Position numbers and translations under genes: made by a program
Assembly: GCA_934630515.1 (NCBI GenBank)
Contig: CAKTVV010000001.1
Coordinates: 1-64,000, forward strand
Direction of reading: 5' to 3'
Length of the DNA: 64,000 nucleotides
Source: an uncultured Eubacteriales bacterium
GTDB lineage: Bacteria > Bacillota > Clostridia > Oscillospirales > Acutalibacteraceae
In this document: positions 52,866 to 61,208 of the stretch, in pieces
Layout: each line of letters starts with the position of its first letter
Numbering within the stretch: the first letter of the stretch is position 1
Notes under the pieces: generated by a model
The model's database searches: none
What the model was told of the DNA's origin: nothing
Seen by the model: only the letters and a program-made list of their open reading frames with translations

Positions 52866-52950
52866 GCGAGGGTGCTGGAACCGGCAGACAGGCACGTTTG
52901 AGGTGCGTGTGTCGAACGACGTGGGGGTTCAAGTCCCCTCCCTCGCACCA
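52866..52950 (+). tRNA. tRNA-Leu (anticodon GAG)
   Basis: 85 nucleotides, class II. Acceptor stem GCGAGGG / CCCTCGC with discriminator A and encoded CCA, long variable arm, T arm GGGGGTTCAAGTCCCC. The anticodon stem CACGT / GCGTG with loop TTGAGGT gives GAG. A mobile-element remnant follows directly, making its 3' end a candidate integration site. Confidence 0.96.
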
Positions 52951-52980
52951 TCAAGAGGCTACAAAATAGATGTAGCCCGT

Positions 52981-53007
52981 GAAAACCCCGATAAAATCGG
53001 GGTTTTC
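52981..53007 (+). terminator. Terminator of tRNA-Leu
   Basis: GAAAACCCCG (52981-52990) pairs with CGGGGTTTTC (52998-53007) with the T-run inside the 3' arm. Confidence 0.75.
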
Positions 53008-53116
53008 ACCGTTTATACGGCAAAATTTCCGCAAACCGTTTTGACAGATATAAAAATGATGTTTTCCCTTTGTTGGATGTCTTGAACTCTCACACAACCG
53101 AATAATGATACGCAAG

Positions 53117-53148
53117 GCAGATAGAAATCAAAAATCTATCTGCTTTTT
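53117..53148 (+). terminator. Leader hairpin (attenuator-like) before the mobile-island gene
   Basis: GCAGATAGA (53117-53125) pairs with TCTATCTGC (53135-53143), then TTTTTAT. It lies 29 bases before the ATG at 53177 and is conserved at 15864-15900 in the truncated copy. This looks like an intrinsic terminator in the leader, so expression may depend on antitermination. Confidence 0.65.
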
Positions 53149-53176
53149 ATATTATCCCAAAGAGGAGAAAACAGAT

Positions 53177-53821
53177 ATGTTACAGAAAGAATTAGCCAAA
53201 CGGCTCAAAGCTCGGTACGACACCAAGATGGACGGCAACGGATGGCTGGAAGTGTCCTCGGACGGCATCCCCCTCTGCCGAATAAAATACAACGGTCAAT
53301 TTCTAAGCAACGCCGACCAAAACCTATCCGATGAGTGCCGCAGTAAAATTACAGATATTCAGGATGAGATCTCTACGGTGCGTGAATATGTCGGACTCTA
53401 CGAACACGCACCGCAGATGAAAGCCGACGGCGTCTCCGATTACAGACAGCTTGCCGCCTTCGGAGATACCGTATTGGCTGCGACCTACAGTGAAAAGAAC
53501 GGCTTTATGTTCTGCACATGGAAACAAAATGCAGACGGCGACTCGGTGTTCTGGGGAGATTACTCGCCGAATTATGAATATGTCAAGGAAGCCTTTGCCG
53601 TGCGCTCCGGTCTTGTCAGCAAGCCCCGTCTCTTCTCCGAAAAAGAATCGGCAGACCTCTATCGCTGTGTGGACTTCGCCAAAGGCAACTGCGAAACGCT
53701 AACCTATGAGCAGGAACGGCAGCTGGATAAGCTCCAAGAAAAGCTCACGGACGGATACCCCTCTCTTGAAGCCGAGCCGCCGACCTTTGAACAGGAATCA
53801 GCATCACAACAGAATATGTAA
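53177..53821 (+). CDS. Conserved mobile-element protein of unknown function
   Basis: A 214-residue acidic cytosolic protein. MLQKELAKRLKARYDTKMDG start with AGAGGAG upstream. ISTVREYVGLYEHAPQMKAD is a helical segment, then FMFCTWKQNADGDSVFWGDYS. The C-terminus is Glu-rich. I do not recognise a named domain. Its company (ArdA-like protein downstream) is typical of accessory genes of conjugative elements in Clostridia. A truncated, nearly identical copy lies at 15419-15853. Confidence 0.8.
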   Translation: MLQKELAKRLKARYDTKMDGNGWLEVSSDGIPLCRIKYNGQFLSNADQNLSDECRSKITDIQDEISTVREYVGLYEHAPQMKADGVSDYRQLAAFGDTVLAATYSEKNGFMFCTWKQNADGDSVFWGDYSPNYEYVKEAFAVRSGLVSKPRLFSEKESADLYRCVDFAKGNCETLTYEQERQLDKLQEKLTDGYPSLEAEPPTFEQESASQQNM

Positions 53822-53832
53822 TACTATCAATC

Positions 53833-53868
53833 GCCCTTCGGTTACACAAAAACCGGAGGGCTTTTTTT
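53833..53868 (+). terminator. Terminator after the first island gene
   Basis: GCCCTTCGGTT (53833-53843) pairs with AACCGGAGGGC (53851-53861), then seven T. Confidence 0.88.
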
Positions 53869-53892
53869 ATTTCACAGCAAGGAGAACAAACA

Positions 53893-54489
53893 ATGACCAT
53901 ATTTTCAGATAATCCACATGACCGCCGAATCGAACGGTTTATGACCGCAATCCCGAACTTCAAGCCGAGAGGTGTCGGCGTTCGCTTTTCGGAGTCGCAG
54001 ATACTCATCGCAATAACCACCGCCACACCCACGGAAATACTTGCGGAAACCATGAGGCAGATACGCTGTCCGCCTTTCCGTAAGAGATTCAATGAATATA
54101 TAGAAAGCGAGGAAAAACCAATGACATATATAAATGAAAAGCATCGGGCAAGATTTACACTTGCCGCCAAGAACATCGCCAAGGCAAATTACGCATTGCT
54201 TTCGGCGCTGTATCTGCTCACTGCCGACCCAAGGCTGTGGAGCTGCTGCAAGCACCATATAAATAACGGCTGTGTATTTTTCGAAAACATCAAACTCCAT
54301 AATTGCACCGAACGAGCCTACACTCTCTACTGTGCAGCCAAGGACTTGACGCTCGGTACAAAACATATTACCGTGTCGGATCTGTCGGACGCCGACCTTG
54401 TTCCGCCTATGCTGTTTCGCACCATCTGCAACGCTATGGCGATCCGCCGCTTCGGACTCGCCGCCATAAGGGAGAACTGCCATGATTAA
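53893..54489 (+). CDS. Accessory mobile-element protein, possibly two modules
   Basis: 198 residues from ATG 53893 (AAGGAG upstream). The first ~75 residues (MTIFSDNPHDRRIERFMTAI...) end with YIESEEKP. A second ATG at 54121 has its own GAGG site and begins MTYINEKHRARFTLAAKNIA, followed by LLSALYLLTADPRLW. This second part resembles in pattern small helical proteins (DUF6075-like) of conjugative elements, but the match is from memory and weak. It may be a fusion of two small genes. It overlaps the ardA start by 8 bases. Confidence 0.65.
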   Translation: MTIFSDNPHDRRIERFMTAIPNFKPRGVGVRFSESQILIAITTATPTEILAETMRQIRCPPFRKRFNEYIESEEKPMTYINEKHRARFTLAAKNIAKANYALLSALYLLTADPRLWSCCKHHINNGCVFFENIKLHNCTERAYTLYCAAKDLTLGTKHITVSDLSDADLVPPMLFRTICNAMAIRRFGLAAIRENCHD

Positions 54490-55618
54490 ACTGAAAATCA
54501 AATACGGAAACAGCCAGACCGACCTCCGCTTTCCCTGCACAGAAAAAGAAATGAGTGCGGCGCTCGAAAGAACCCACGCCGAGGATGTCACACCCCTTGA
54601 ACTGTATGTGTCCGAGGTCGTATTCCCCGAGGAACTCGGTTGCCTCCAAGACCGATTCGTTGACCTCGATGAAGTCAACTACCTCGGAAAACGGATGGAC
54701 AGCTTTTTCGGTGATGAGGAATATCAGTTTTACGAGGCGATGAAATTAGAAGGCTTCGATACTCTGCCCGACCTTATCAATCTGAGCTTCAACCTGGGTA
54801 GATATCCGCTGATTCAGGACATCGGCGATATGGGCAAGATCGGACGAGAGTATCTGCTCACGGTCAAGGGTTGTCTGCCTGCCGATGATGCGGACGACCC
54901 GAAATATGCAGAGCTCGGACGGGAGCTGATTCGATCCGGCAAGGGCGTTTTTACCGAACACGGTTTGCTGTTTGTTGACGAAAACACACCGTTTCAAAGG
55001 CTGTATGATGGGCAGAATTTTCCGGCCTATGTGTATGAGGAAATGCTCTGCTTCATACGAGCTGAATACAACGGAAAAACCGAATTCTTGTATTTGCCCT
55101 GCGAGGAAGAAGCTATTGACAAGGCGTTTGCCCGACTCGGCGCACCCACACCGGACGATGTGAAGCTCCCATGGGAGGACATTTGCATTGATAGCGACAA
55201 GTGGATCGGACGCTTCAAGGAGATCGCCGCCGAGGAAGGTGTTTACGAACTGAATTGCCTTGCCGCCGCCGTCAACCGTGCCGATATGGATATGGAAAAG
55301 CTGTGGGCGGTCGCCGAATACGCCGAAGCCGAGGACGCCAAGCAGCTCTCACGGCTTGCGAAAAACATCGACTGCTTCACCTTTGTTGAGGGTGCGAACT
55401 ATTTTCAGGAGATCGGAGAGTATGTAGCACAAAACAACGAGGACTTTACTGTGAACCCAGCCGTGGCAAAGTTTTTCGATTACAGAGCCTTCGGTGAGCA
55501 TATCGGCGAAATATATTACGGGAAATTCGTCGACGGCGGCTTCATCTACAACGACACCGACACAAGCCTGCTCGACATCTTATATCAGGACGAGCCTATG
55601 ACGATGGGGGAAATGTAA
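54482..55618 (+). CDS. ardA: ArdA-like antirestriction protein
   Basis: A 378-residue very acidic protein, longer than the ~165-residue plasmid ArdA. The acidic, DNA-mimic-like composition and NLSFNLGRYPLIQDIGDMGK, KNIDCFTFVEGANYFQEIGE, LDILYQDEPM at the C-terminus match the ArdA-type proteins of Clostridial conjugative elements. ArdA mimics DNA and blocks type I restriction enzymes. Ribosome site GGGAG. Its presence marks the region as a remnant of a transferred element. Confidence 0.8.
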   Translation: MIKLKIKYGNSQTDLRFPCTEKEMSAALERTHAEDVTPLELYVSEVVFPEELGCLQDRFVDLDEVNYLGKRMDSFFGDEEYQFYEAMKLEGFDTLPDLINLSFNLGRYPLIQDIGDMGKIGREYLLTVKGCLPADDADDPKYAELGRELIRSGKGVFTEHGLLFVDENTPFQRLYDGQNFPAYVYEEMLCFIRAEYNGKTEFLYLPCEEEAIDKAFARLGAPTPDDVKLPWEDICIDSDKWIGRFKEIAAEEGVYELNCLAAAVNRADMDMEKLWAVAEYAEAEDAKQLSRLAKNIDCFTFVEGANYFQEIGEYVAQNNEDFTVNPAVAKFFDYRAFGEHIGEIYYGKFVDGGFIYNDTDTSLLDILYQDEPMTMGEM

Positions 55619-55620
55619 AT

Positions 55621-56618
55621 ATGATCACCGCAATTATCCGCAATAAAGAGAACGCCCTTGTTCTCGAACTGCCCCACAGCATTTGCGACATTTATGAAAA
55701 GCTACAGTCTATCGGCATTATGCAGCCGCCGAAACAGATCCCGCTGACCGACAACGAGGACGAGGACATCGGCGTAAAGCTATTCAGCGAGAGCGACTTC
55801 GGTCAGCATCTGCTCCTCACGCTGAACGAGAAAAACACCATCGCCGACGCCAATATGCTGACGCTTGTTATTGGGGCGACAAGCGAGGACATCAAAGAGG
55901 AACTGGAACAGAATGTCCTCTACGACCAGTACGATTCAATGGACGAGGTGATTTCCGCCGTCCGTCAGATGACGCAGGATTCCGGTCCCGTAAAGGCTGT
56001 GTTCTTATGTCCTCTCATCGGCAACATCGACGAGGGCGAGAGAGCGGCTCTGGAGGCGCTGAAGGGTACGGCGCAGATGCTGCTTGACCGCATTGCGGCG
56101 GCGAAGGCCGCTGTCGAAGCGGACGAGATCACGGCGGTCGATGGCATCACCAAGGACAATGTGAAGCTCGGAGACAAAGAAGCCCTTGAGTCGGCGGAAA
56201 AAGCTCTGGAGGGCGCTCTGCGTGACTTCGACGGCAACTATACCGGCAAAGAGCAGGAAGGCCTTGAAAATAAGCTGGAGACCGTAAAGGCGGCGCTGGC
56301 AGCCATCGACAAGGCGGAAAAGGCAGCCGATGAGATCGGCAAGCTGCCCCCAAGCTGGGCGATAAGAGCGAGCTGGACCGTGTGCAGGAGCTGATCGACG
56401 GGCTGACCGAAAATGAAAAGGCGATGCTCGGCAAGGACGCTGCGGGCAAGCTCGACGCTCTGGCGGAGAGACTGCAGCGGCTGGAGGAGGAAGCCAACTC
56501 TCCCAAGACCGGCAGCGTCAGCGATCTGACACTGTGGATCGCTCTGCTCTTCATCAGCGGCGGCATCGCCGCCGGGGCACTGGCAGTCAAGAAAAAACAA
56601 GAGGATGCCATCCGATAA
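55621..56618 (+). pseudogene. Hybrid of a mobile-element gene and an adhesin C-terminal tail, frameshifted
   Basis: The ATG at 55621 starts two bases after the ardA stop. Codons 1-136 encode an acidic accessory protein (MITAIIRNKENALVLELPHS ... PVKAVFLCPLIGNIDEG). From about 56030 the sequence switches to the helical C-terminus of the giant adhesin (RAALEALKGTAQMLLDRIAA, VDGITKDNVKL, EGALRDFDGNYT), about four-fifths identical by eye. A deletion near 56348 (missing the SADNA equivalent) shifts the frame. The other frame continues KLGDKSELDRVQELIDGLTE to SPKTGS, a membrane helix and KKKQEDAIR at 56618. The encoded hybrid thus ends early at 56394. Confidence 0.85.
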
Positions 56619-56631
56619 CGGACGCAAAGCA

Positions 56632-56669
56632 GCGGGGCAGTCGGAAAATACCGACTGCCCCGCTTTTTT
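56632..56669 (+). terminator. Terminator after the adhesin-tail remnant
   Basis: GCGGGGCAGTCGG (56632-56644) pairs with CCGACTGCCCCGC (56651-56663), then six T. It and the ~40 bases after it are related to the end of the giant adhesin gene. Confidence 0.9.
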
Positions 56670-56699
56670 CACAGCTATTCTCGAGCAGCTCTTGAATTT

Positions 56700-57077
56700 G
56701 CCGCAATTCTATGCTGCGCTCGAGCTAAATGATTTGTAGTTATCAAAAAGCGGCGTTTATGAAGATGCCAGAGAAGCACCACGGGCATATGTGCAGAATG
56801 ATACGCCGATATATACAGAACGTAGGTAATACATCATGAAGAAGCGACCACTCAGTATCCTGCTCACCCGCCGAATTCCGGCTCAAGGGTATCGATAACG
56901 TCACGAAGGCTCAGATGACCGACGCAACGGTGGACAGCCGATCGAAGCAGGACATTTTGTAAGAGCTTACAACTCTGCCCGCCTGTCTGCACAACCACTA
57001 GGCTCTATTGCCCGAAAAGCACTCTTTTCTGTGCAATGTGCCGAGGAAACCGCCAATAAATTAGAGCATTTTGAGCC
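56700..57077 (+). other. Gene-fragment tract, no intact gene
   Basis: Short in-frame fragments are visible: SKSGVYEDAREAPRAYVQND then TPIYTERR ending near 56830, and GIDNVTKAQMTDATVDSRSK then QDIL ending near 56960. Both look like C-terminal ends of lost genes with ribosomal-frame-like codon use, but I cannot name them. They are consistent with decay of the conjugative element that left ardA behind. Confidence 0.45.
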
Positions 57078-57106
57078 TTGACAATTAGCCGCATTTATGG
57101 TCTAAT
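57078..57106 (+). promoter_or_regulatory. Promoter of the secreted protein at 57331
   Basis: TTGACA (57078-57083), 17 bases, TCTAAT (57101-57106). This predicts a leader of about 220 bases in which I see no known riboswitch. Confidence 0.65.
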
Positions 57107-57330
57107 AATCAAGGATGGTAAATGTTGACTGCAATTCTGTATAACTGACGCAAAGTTCGTCACAGACGGCTCTTTTTGCGCCGGTCTATGCTACGATTGC
57201 AGGATATTTCCAACTGGAAGACGGCGGGGCTGTTTTGCCGGGAGCACGATCGGAGTTGCGGTCGGTCTCCTGCAGCGTCGCTGTTGTTGCATTACCCGAG
57301 ACTCTAATTTTACTACACGGAGGAATCAGT

Positions 57331-58224
57331 ATGCAGATGAAAAAAATGGCAGCTATCTTTCTTGCGCTGGTCATGATCCTGTCGGTCGCAAGCATGAGCG
57401 TGCTCGCCGACATCACCCCCAGCATCACGGTGATCGGCAATGAGGCCGCCCCCGGTGCGGACACCACCTTTCAGGTCAAGCTGGCGGACTTCTCGGATGT
57501 AAAGGGCATGGATATCACCATCACCGCCACCGACGGCGTGGTGTTCAAGGACATCACCTCGGAAGATGTGACTCTCACCAAGGACAGCAACTACACCCTG
57601 TCCGCCAATAAGATCCAGATCGTAGAGCTGAATGCCAAATCCGATCTGACCCTCACGGTGACGGCAACCGTCAACGCCGATGCGGACATTTCCGTGACCG
57701 CTAAGCTGGCTGCCAGCGCCACCGAGCTGGTCAAGAACGTTTCCATCGTGAACGGCAAGCTGACCACGGCTCCTCTCACTCAGGCGCTGGGCGCTCAGGT
57801 GCGTGCCGGCGGCGCCCCCTATGGACTGCGGTTCATTCTGGAGGCACAGTGCAGCGGCGCTGCGCTTGACAGTGAGACCTTCGCCGTGGACTATGCCAAT
57901 GCCAAAGTGACCATCAACGGTACAGCTCGCACGATCGCCCGCATCGGGGCTCTGGTCGCCCGTGCCGATAAGGCGGATGCGTCGGAGCTGGTTGCCGATT
58001 CCTCCAACACTCTGGTGCAGAATGTGGAAGCCAAAAAGGCTTACGAGGTGGCAGCGGATTCCGTGCGGTATGCCGTGACGATCACCGGCATCCCCTCCGC
58101 TGCTGCGGATAAGGTGATGCATGTGCGTCCCTACATTGCTTACTACGATGACAACAACGCCATCAACTATGTATACGGCAATGTGCTGTCCCGCTGCGTC
58201 AACGATGTGTCGGTTGCCGAATAA
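57331..58224 (+). CDS. Secreted two-domain protein, N-domain cohesin-like
   Basis: A 297-residue protein. The signal peptide ends VASMSVLA-D (residue ~26). Residues ~28-145 have the strand pattern and GADTTFQVKLADFSDVKGMD motif of cohesin/dockerin-partner-like domains (ITVIGNEAAPGADTTFQVKL, SDLTLTVTATVNADADISVT). Residues ~160-297 form a second domain (LGAQVRAGGAPYGLRFILEA, YAVTITGIPSAAADKVMHVR, PYIAYYD) common in secreted Ruminococcaceae proteins. There is no sorting signal or membrane tail, so it is probably released or held by partners. The ATG at 57331 follows GGAGG. Function is unknown. Confidence 0.8.
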   Translation: MQMKKMAAIFLALVMILSVASMSVLADITPSITVIGNEAAPGADTTFQVKLADFSDVKGMDITITATDGVVFKDITSEDVTLTKDSNYTLSANKIQIVELNAKSDLTLTVTATVNADADISVTAKLAASATELVKNVSIVNGKLTTAPLTQALGAQVRAGGAPYGLRFILEAQCSGAALDSETFAVDYANAKVTINGTARTIARIGALVARADKADASELVADSSNTLVQNVEAKKAYEVAADSVRYAVTITGIPSAAADKVMHVRPYIAYYDDNNAINYVYGNVLSRCVNDVSVAE

Positions 58225-58250
58225 GGCGATCCCCTTTTCCTACGTTGATC

Positions 58251-58292
58251 ACGCCCGCAGAGATCGTACGATCTCTGCGGGCGTTCTTTTTT
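58251..58292 (+). terminator. Terminator after the secreted protein gene
   Basis: ACGCCCGCAGAGATC (58251-58265) pairs perfectly with GATCTCTGCGGGCGT (58270-58284), followed by TCTTTTTT. Confidence 0.92.
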
Positions 58293-58731
58293 GTCCGCCG
58301 CTGCCGCTTGGCAGCCTGCGGCAGTGCAGGCCGCCCTCTCCGGTGATCCATCTCCGCCGATGCCTCTGCCATCCGCAACCAGTGATCGCACAGGTTCATT
58401 CCGACGGGACGCCGCCTTTTCTGCCGGCTTTTCCGGTCACGCTGCGGGATGCGCCGCCTTGCGCAGCACCGCTATAGCGCTGTCAGAGGGGCGGCGCTTG
58501 CCGACAAGGACCGGGAAAGTCCGGTGCAAACCGGCGGCACATCCAAACCGGGAAAAGCGCAGCCGTCCCCACCGGACAACCCCCTGCTCACATCATCATT
58601 TTCGGCTGCTGAAGCAACCAGAACGATATATGGCGTGGTTATAGCATCCCAAGCTGCTTGCAGCCCATAGCTCTGCAAAAGAAATGGCAGGCGCAAAAGC
58701 GCCTGCCATTTTGACTTTGTAATCCATCCAA
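58293..58731. other. 440-base tract without a recognised gene
   Basis: GC-rich sequence between convergent transcripts. Several short frames are open, but none has a ribosome site and a plausible product. The GACCGGGAAAGTCCGGTG segment near 58520 superficially resembles a riboswitch core but lacks the rest. A GC stem near 58683-58710 (GGCAGGCGCAAAAGCGCCTGCC) probably terminates the P-type ATPase transcript. Confidence 0.5.
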
Positions 58732-60753
58732 TCACGCTTGCTTTTGTCCTGCCAACAGCCGCAGCACATTGCCCACGCTGATGAGAGTGACACCCATATC
58801 GGCGAACACCGCCAGCCACATGGGAGCGAACCCGCACACCGCCAGCACCAGCACCGCCGCTTTTACCGCCAACGCAAAGACGATATTTTCCCGCACGATC
58901 CGCATGACCCGGCGGCACAGCCGCACCGCACCGGGCAGCCCGGACAGTCCGCCGGACACCAGCACAGCGTCTGCCGTCTCGATGGCTGCCGGAGAACCGA
59001 GCCCCATGGCAATGCCCACATCGGCAGCCGCCAGCACCGGCGCATCGTTGATGCCGTCGCCCACAAAGGCGGTGGTCAGTCCGGTCTGCTGCAGGTCTTG
59101 CACCGCAGCCAGCTTATCCTCCGGCAGCAGCTCTGCCCGCACATCGGACAGCCCCACGGCAGCTGCCACCTCATCCGCCTGCGCCCGCCGGTCGCCGGTG
59201 AGCATGACCTGCCGGGACACACCCAGCTGACCCAGCTCCGCCACGGTCTTGGCGGCACCCTCCTGCAGCTGCGCTTTCACAAAGAACGCCGCCGTCACGG
59301 CGCCATCGGTCACCAGAAACGCCGAAGCATCCTGCATCTCTTGCGGCAGGGAGGCAAGGGCGATCTGCTTCTCCTCCAACAGCCGCAGACCACCGCAGGC
59401 AACGCTGCCTGCCGCAACGCCCACACCGGGCAGCTCCTGCAGCCCCTCCGGAGCAGCGGGAACGGTTCCTGCCGCCTCGCAGATGGCACGAGCCAGCGGA
59501 TGGGTGGAATACTGCTCCAGCGCCGCCGCCTGTGCCAGCGCTGCCGCCGCATCCGTTCCCGGTGCCGGCACCACCCGATCCAGCGTTAAGGCGCCGGTGG
59601 TCAGCGTGCCGGTCTTATCGAACGCCACCGCCTGAACCTTTGCCAGCTTTTCGACATATTTGCCGCCCTTAAGCAGCACGCCCCGCCGAGCCGAGGCAGC
59701 GATGCCGGCGTAGAATCCCAGCGGGATGGAGATCACCAGTGCGCAGGGGCAGGACGCCACCAAAAACACCAGCGCCCGATACAGCCAAGTGGTAAATGCA
59801 CCGGCGCCCAGCAGCGGCGGCACCGCCGCCACCAGCACCGCCAAGCCGGTAACCGCCGGGGTATAAATGCGGGCAAACCGGGTGATGAATTTCTCCGACT
59901 GTCCCTTGCGGGCGGAAGCCTCCTCCACCATCTGCAGGATACGAGCCGCCGCCGAATCCTCCGTGGCATGCAGCGCCTCCACCGTCAGCGTTCCGTTGCC
60001 GTTGACCGTACCGGACAGCAGCTGGGAGCCTGCCGTCACAGCCTCCGGCTGGCTCTCGCCGGTGAGCGCCGAGGTATCCGCCTCGGAGCTGCCCTCCAGC
60101 ACCCGGCAATCCACCGGCACCCGGGAATGAGGCAGCACCAGCAGCCGATCGCCTACCGCCACCGCCGTAGCCGGGATTTCCTCCTCGGTGCCGTCGGCAT
60201 TCAGCCGCCGGGCGGTATCCGGTGTCACCGCCGCCAGCGATGCCACTGCATCCCGGGATTTATCTACCGCCTTATCCTCCAGCCATTCGCCCAGCGAGAA
60301 CAGCAGCAGTACCAAGGTGCCGTCCACAAACTCCCCGATGGCAAAGGCGGCGATCACGGCGATCACCAGCAGCACATTTTCGCCCATAGAGCGATCCTTC
60401 AGCTCCTCCAGCGCCTCCTCCAGCACCGGGATCAGCGGCCAGATCGCCGCCGCCGCCATCCAGATGGGCTGCACAAACGCCGGCATCTCCAGCAGCTGCG
60501 GCAGCAGCCAGCCCAGGAAAAAGAGGATGGCGCTGATCAGCAGCGGCAGCAGGCTTTTCGGTTCCTCGCCGCCGTGATGATGGTCGTGACCACAGCCGCA
60601 GCCACAGCCACGCTCATGACCGTGCTCGTGATGATGTTCATGTTCGTGCTCATGACCGTGCTCATGACCGTGCTCGTGTTCATGCTCGTGTCCGCCGCAG
60701 CAGGCGCAGGCATGTTCATGCTCATGCTCGTGTTCGTGAAGCTGTTCACTCAT
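58732..60753 (-). CDS. Zinc/cadmium-type P1B ATPase with His-rich N-terminus
   Basis: A 673-residue metal exporter. There is no HMA domain at the N-terminus. Instead residues ~5-60 are a run of His-Glu repeats and Cys pairs (HEHEHEHACACCGGHEHEHE, GCGCGCGHDHHH). The core has the metal-site SCPCALV, phosphorylation DKTGT, actuator TGES and hinge GDGINDAP. SCPCALVISIPLG fits the Zn/Cd/Pb group (ZntA/CadA). The ATG at 60753 follows GGAGG, and the gene overlaps the end of its ArsR-type repressor. The His-rich tail likely buffers or senses zinc. Confidence 0.93.
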   Translation of the reverse strand: MSEQLHEHEHEHEHACACCGGHEHEHEHGHEHGHEHEHEHHHEHGHERGCGCGCGHDHHHGGEEPKSLLPLLISAILFFLGWLLPQLLEMPAFVQPIWMAAAAIWPLIPVLEEALEELKDRSMGENVLLVIAVIAAFAIGEFVDGTLVLLLFSLGEWLEDKAVDKSRDAVASLAAVTPDTARRLNADGTEEEIPATAVAVGDRLLVLPHSRVPVDCRVLEGSSEADTSALTGESQPEAVTAGSQLLSGTVNGNGTLTVEALHATEDSAAARILQMVEEASARKGQSEKFITRFARIYTPAVTGLAVLVAAVPPLLGAGAFTTWLYRALVFLVASCPCALVISIPLGFYAGIAASARRGVLLKGGKYVEKLAKVQAVAFDKTGTLTTGALTLDRVVPAPGTDAAAALAQAAALEQYSTHPLARAICEAAGTVPAAPEGLQELPGVGVAAGSVACGGLRLLEEKQIALASLPQEMQDASAFLVTDGAVTAAFFVKAQLQEGAAKTVAELGQLGVSRQVMLTGDRRAQADEVAAAVGLSDVRAELLPEDKLAAVQDLQQTGLTTAFVGDGINDAPVLAAADVGIAMGLGSPAAIETADAVLVSGGLSGLPGAVRLCRRVMRIVRENIVFALAVKAAVLVLAVCGFAPMWLAVFADMGVTLISVGNVLRLLAGQKQA

Positions 60754-61135
60754 GGGTATGTCCTCCTGTCTCTTGTTCCTGTACATGGGATAATCCCAGC
60801 CGAATGATCTGCCAGACGTGTTCATCGTCCAGCATATACACCGAGGATTTTCCCTGCTTTTCATATTTTACCAGTCGTGCCTGCCGCAGCAGCCGCAGCT
60901 GGTGGGATACCGCCGATTGTCCGCTGCCCAGCAGCGCCGCCAGATCGCATACGCACAAGGGGCCCTGCGATAGCGCCCACAGGATCTTCACCCGGGTCGC
61001 ATCCCCAAACAGGCGGAATTGCTCCGCCAGCTCCTGCATGACCTCCCCCGGCGGCATATCCAGCTCGGCAAGCCGCAGGGTATGTGCGTGCTCCTCCGGA
61101 CAGGCGCAGCCCACGATCCTTTGCTCCGTCGCCAT
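60746..61135 (-). CDS. ArsR/SmtB-family metal-sensing repressor (CadC-like)
   Basis: 129 residues. Winged helix with FGDATRVKILWALSQGPLCV and CDLAALLGSGQSAVSHQLRL. The PLCVCDLA segment supplies the alpha3 cysteine pair used by CadC-type sensors for Cd/Pb/Zn, and CACPEEHAH at residue ~10 adds the N-terminal ligands. A C-terminal His-rich end (GGHTHE) may form the alpha5 zinc site. It should release the operator on metal binding. The operator is a 38-base perfect palindrome over its own promoter. Confidence 0.93.
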   Translation of the reverse strand: MATEQRIVGCACPEEHAHTLRLAELDMPPGEVMQELAEQFRLFGDATRVKILWALSQGPLCVCDLAALLGSGQSAVSHQLRLLRQARLVKYEKQGKSSVYMLDDEHVWQIIRLGLSHVQEQETGGHTHE

Positions 61136-61152
61136 GGCTCTGACCTCCCTTT

Positions 61153-61208
61153 CGTATTATCATATGAACATCTATTCATATGATAATACGAGAAATGCGC
61201 TTTGTCAA
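61153..61208 (-). promoter_or_regulatory. Promoter and long ArsR operator of the metal-export operon
   Basis: Minus strand: TTGACA (61203-61208), 17 bases, TATCAT (61180-61185). The -10 lies inside a perfect inverted repeat, 16-base arms (61153-61168 and 61175-61190) around CATCTA. The ATATGAA...TTCATAT core is the ArsR/SmtB consensus. RNA polymerase and repressor must compete. Confidence 0.9.

Noticed and set aside
53177..56618. Intact integrative conjugative element
   Set aside because: No integrase, relaxase, coupling protein or transfer genes are present, and the last gene is broken. It is only a remnant.
58500..58560. GACCGGGAAAGTCCGGTGCAA resembling a cobalamin riboswitch core or an RNase P segment
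   Set aside because: The B12-box partner, the conserved flanking stems and any downstream B12 or transport gene are missing, and no RNase P 3' end is present.
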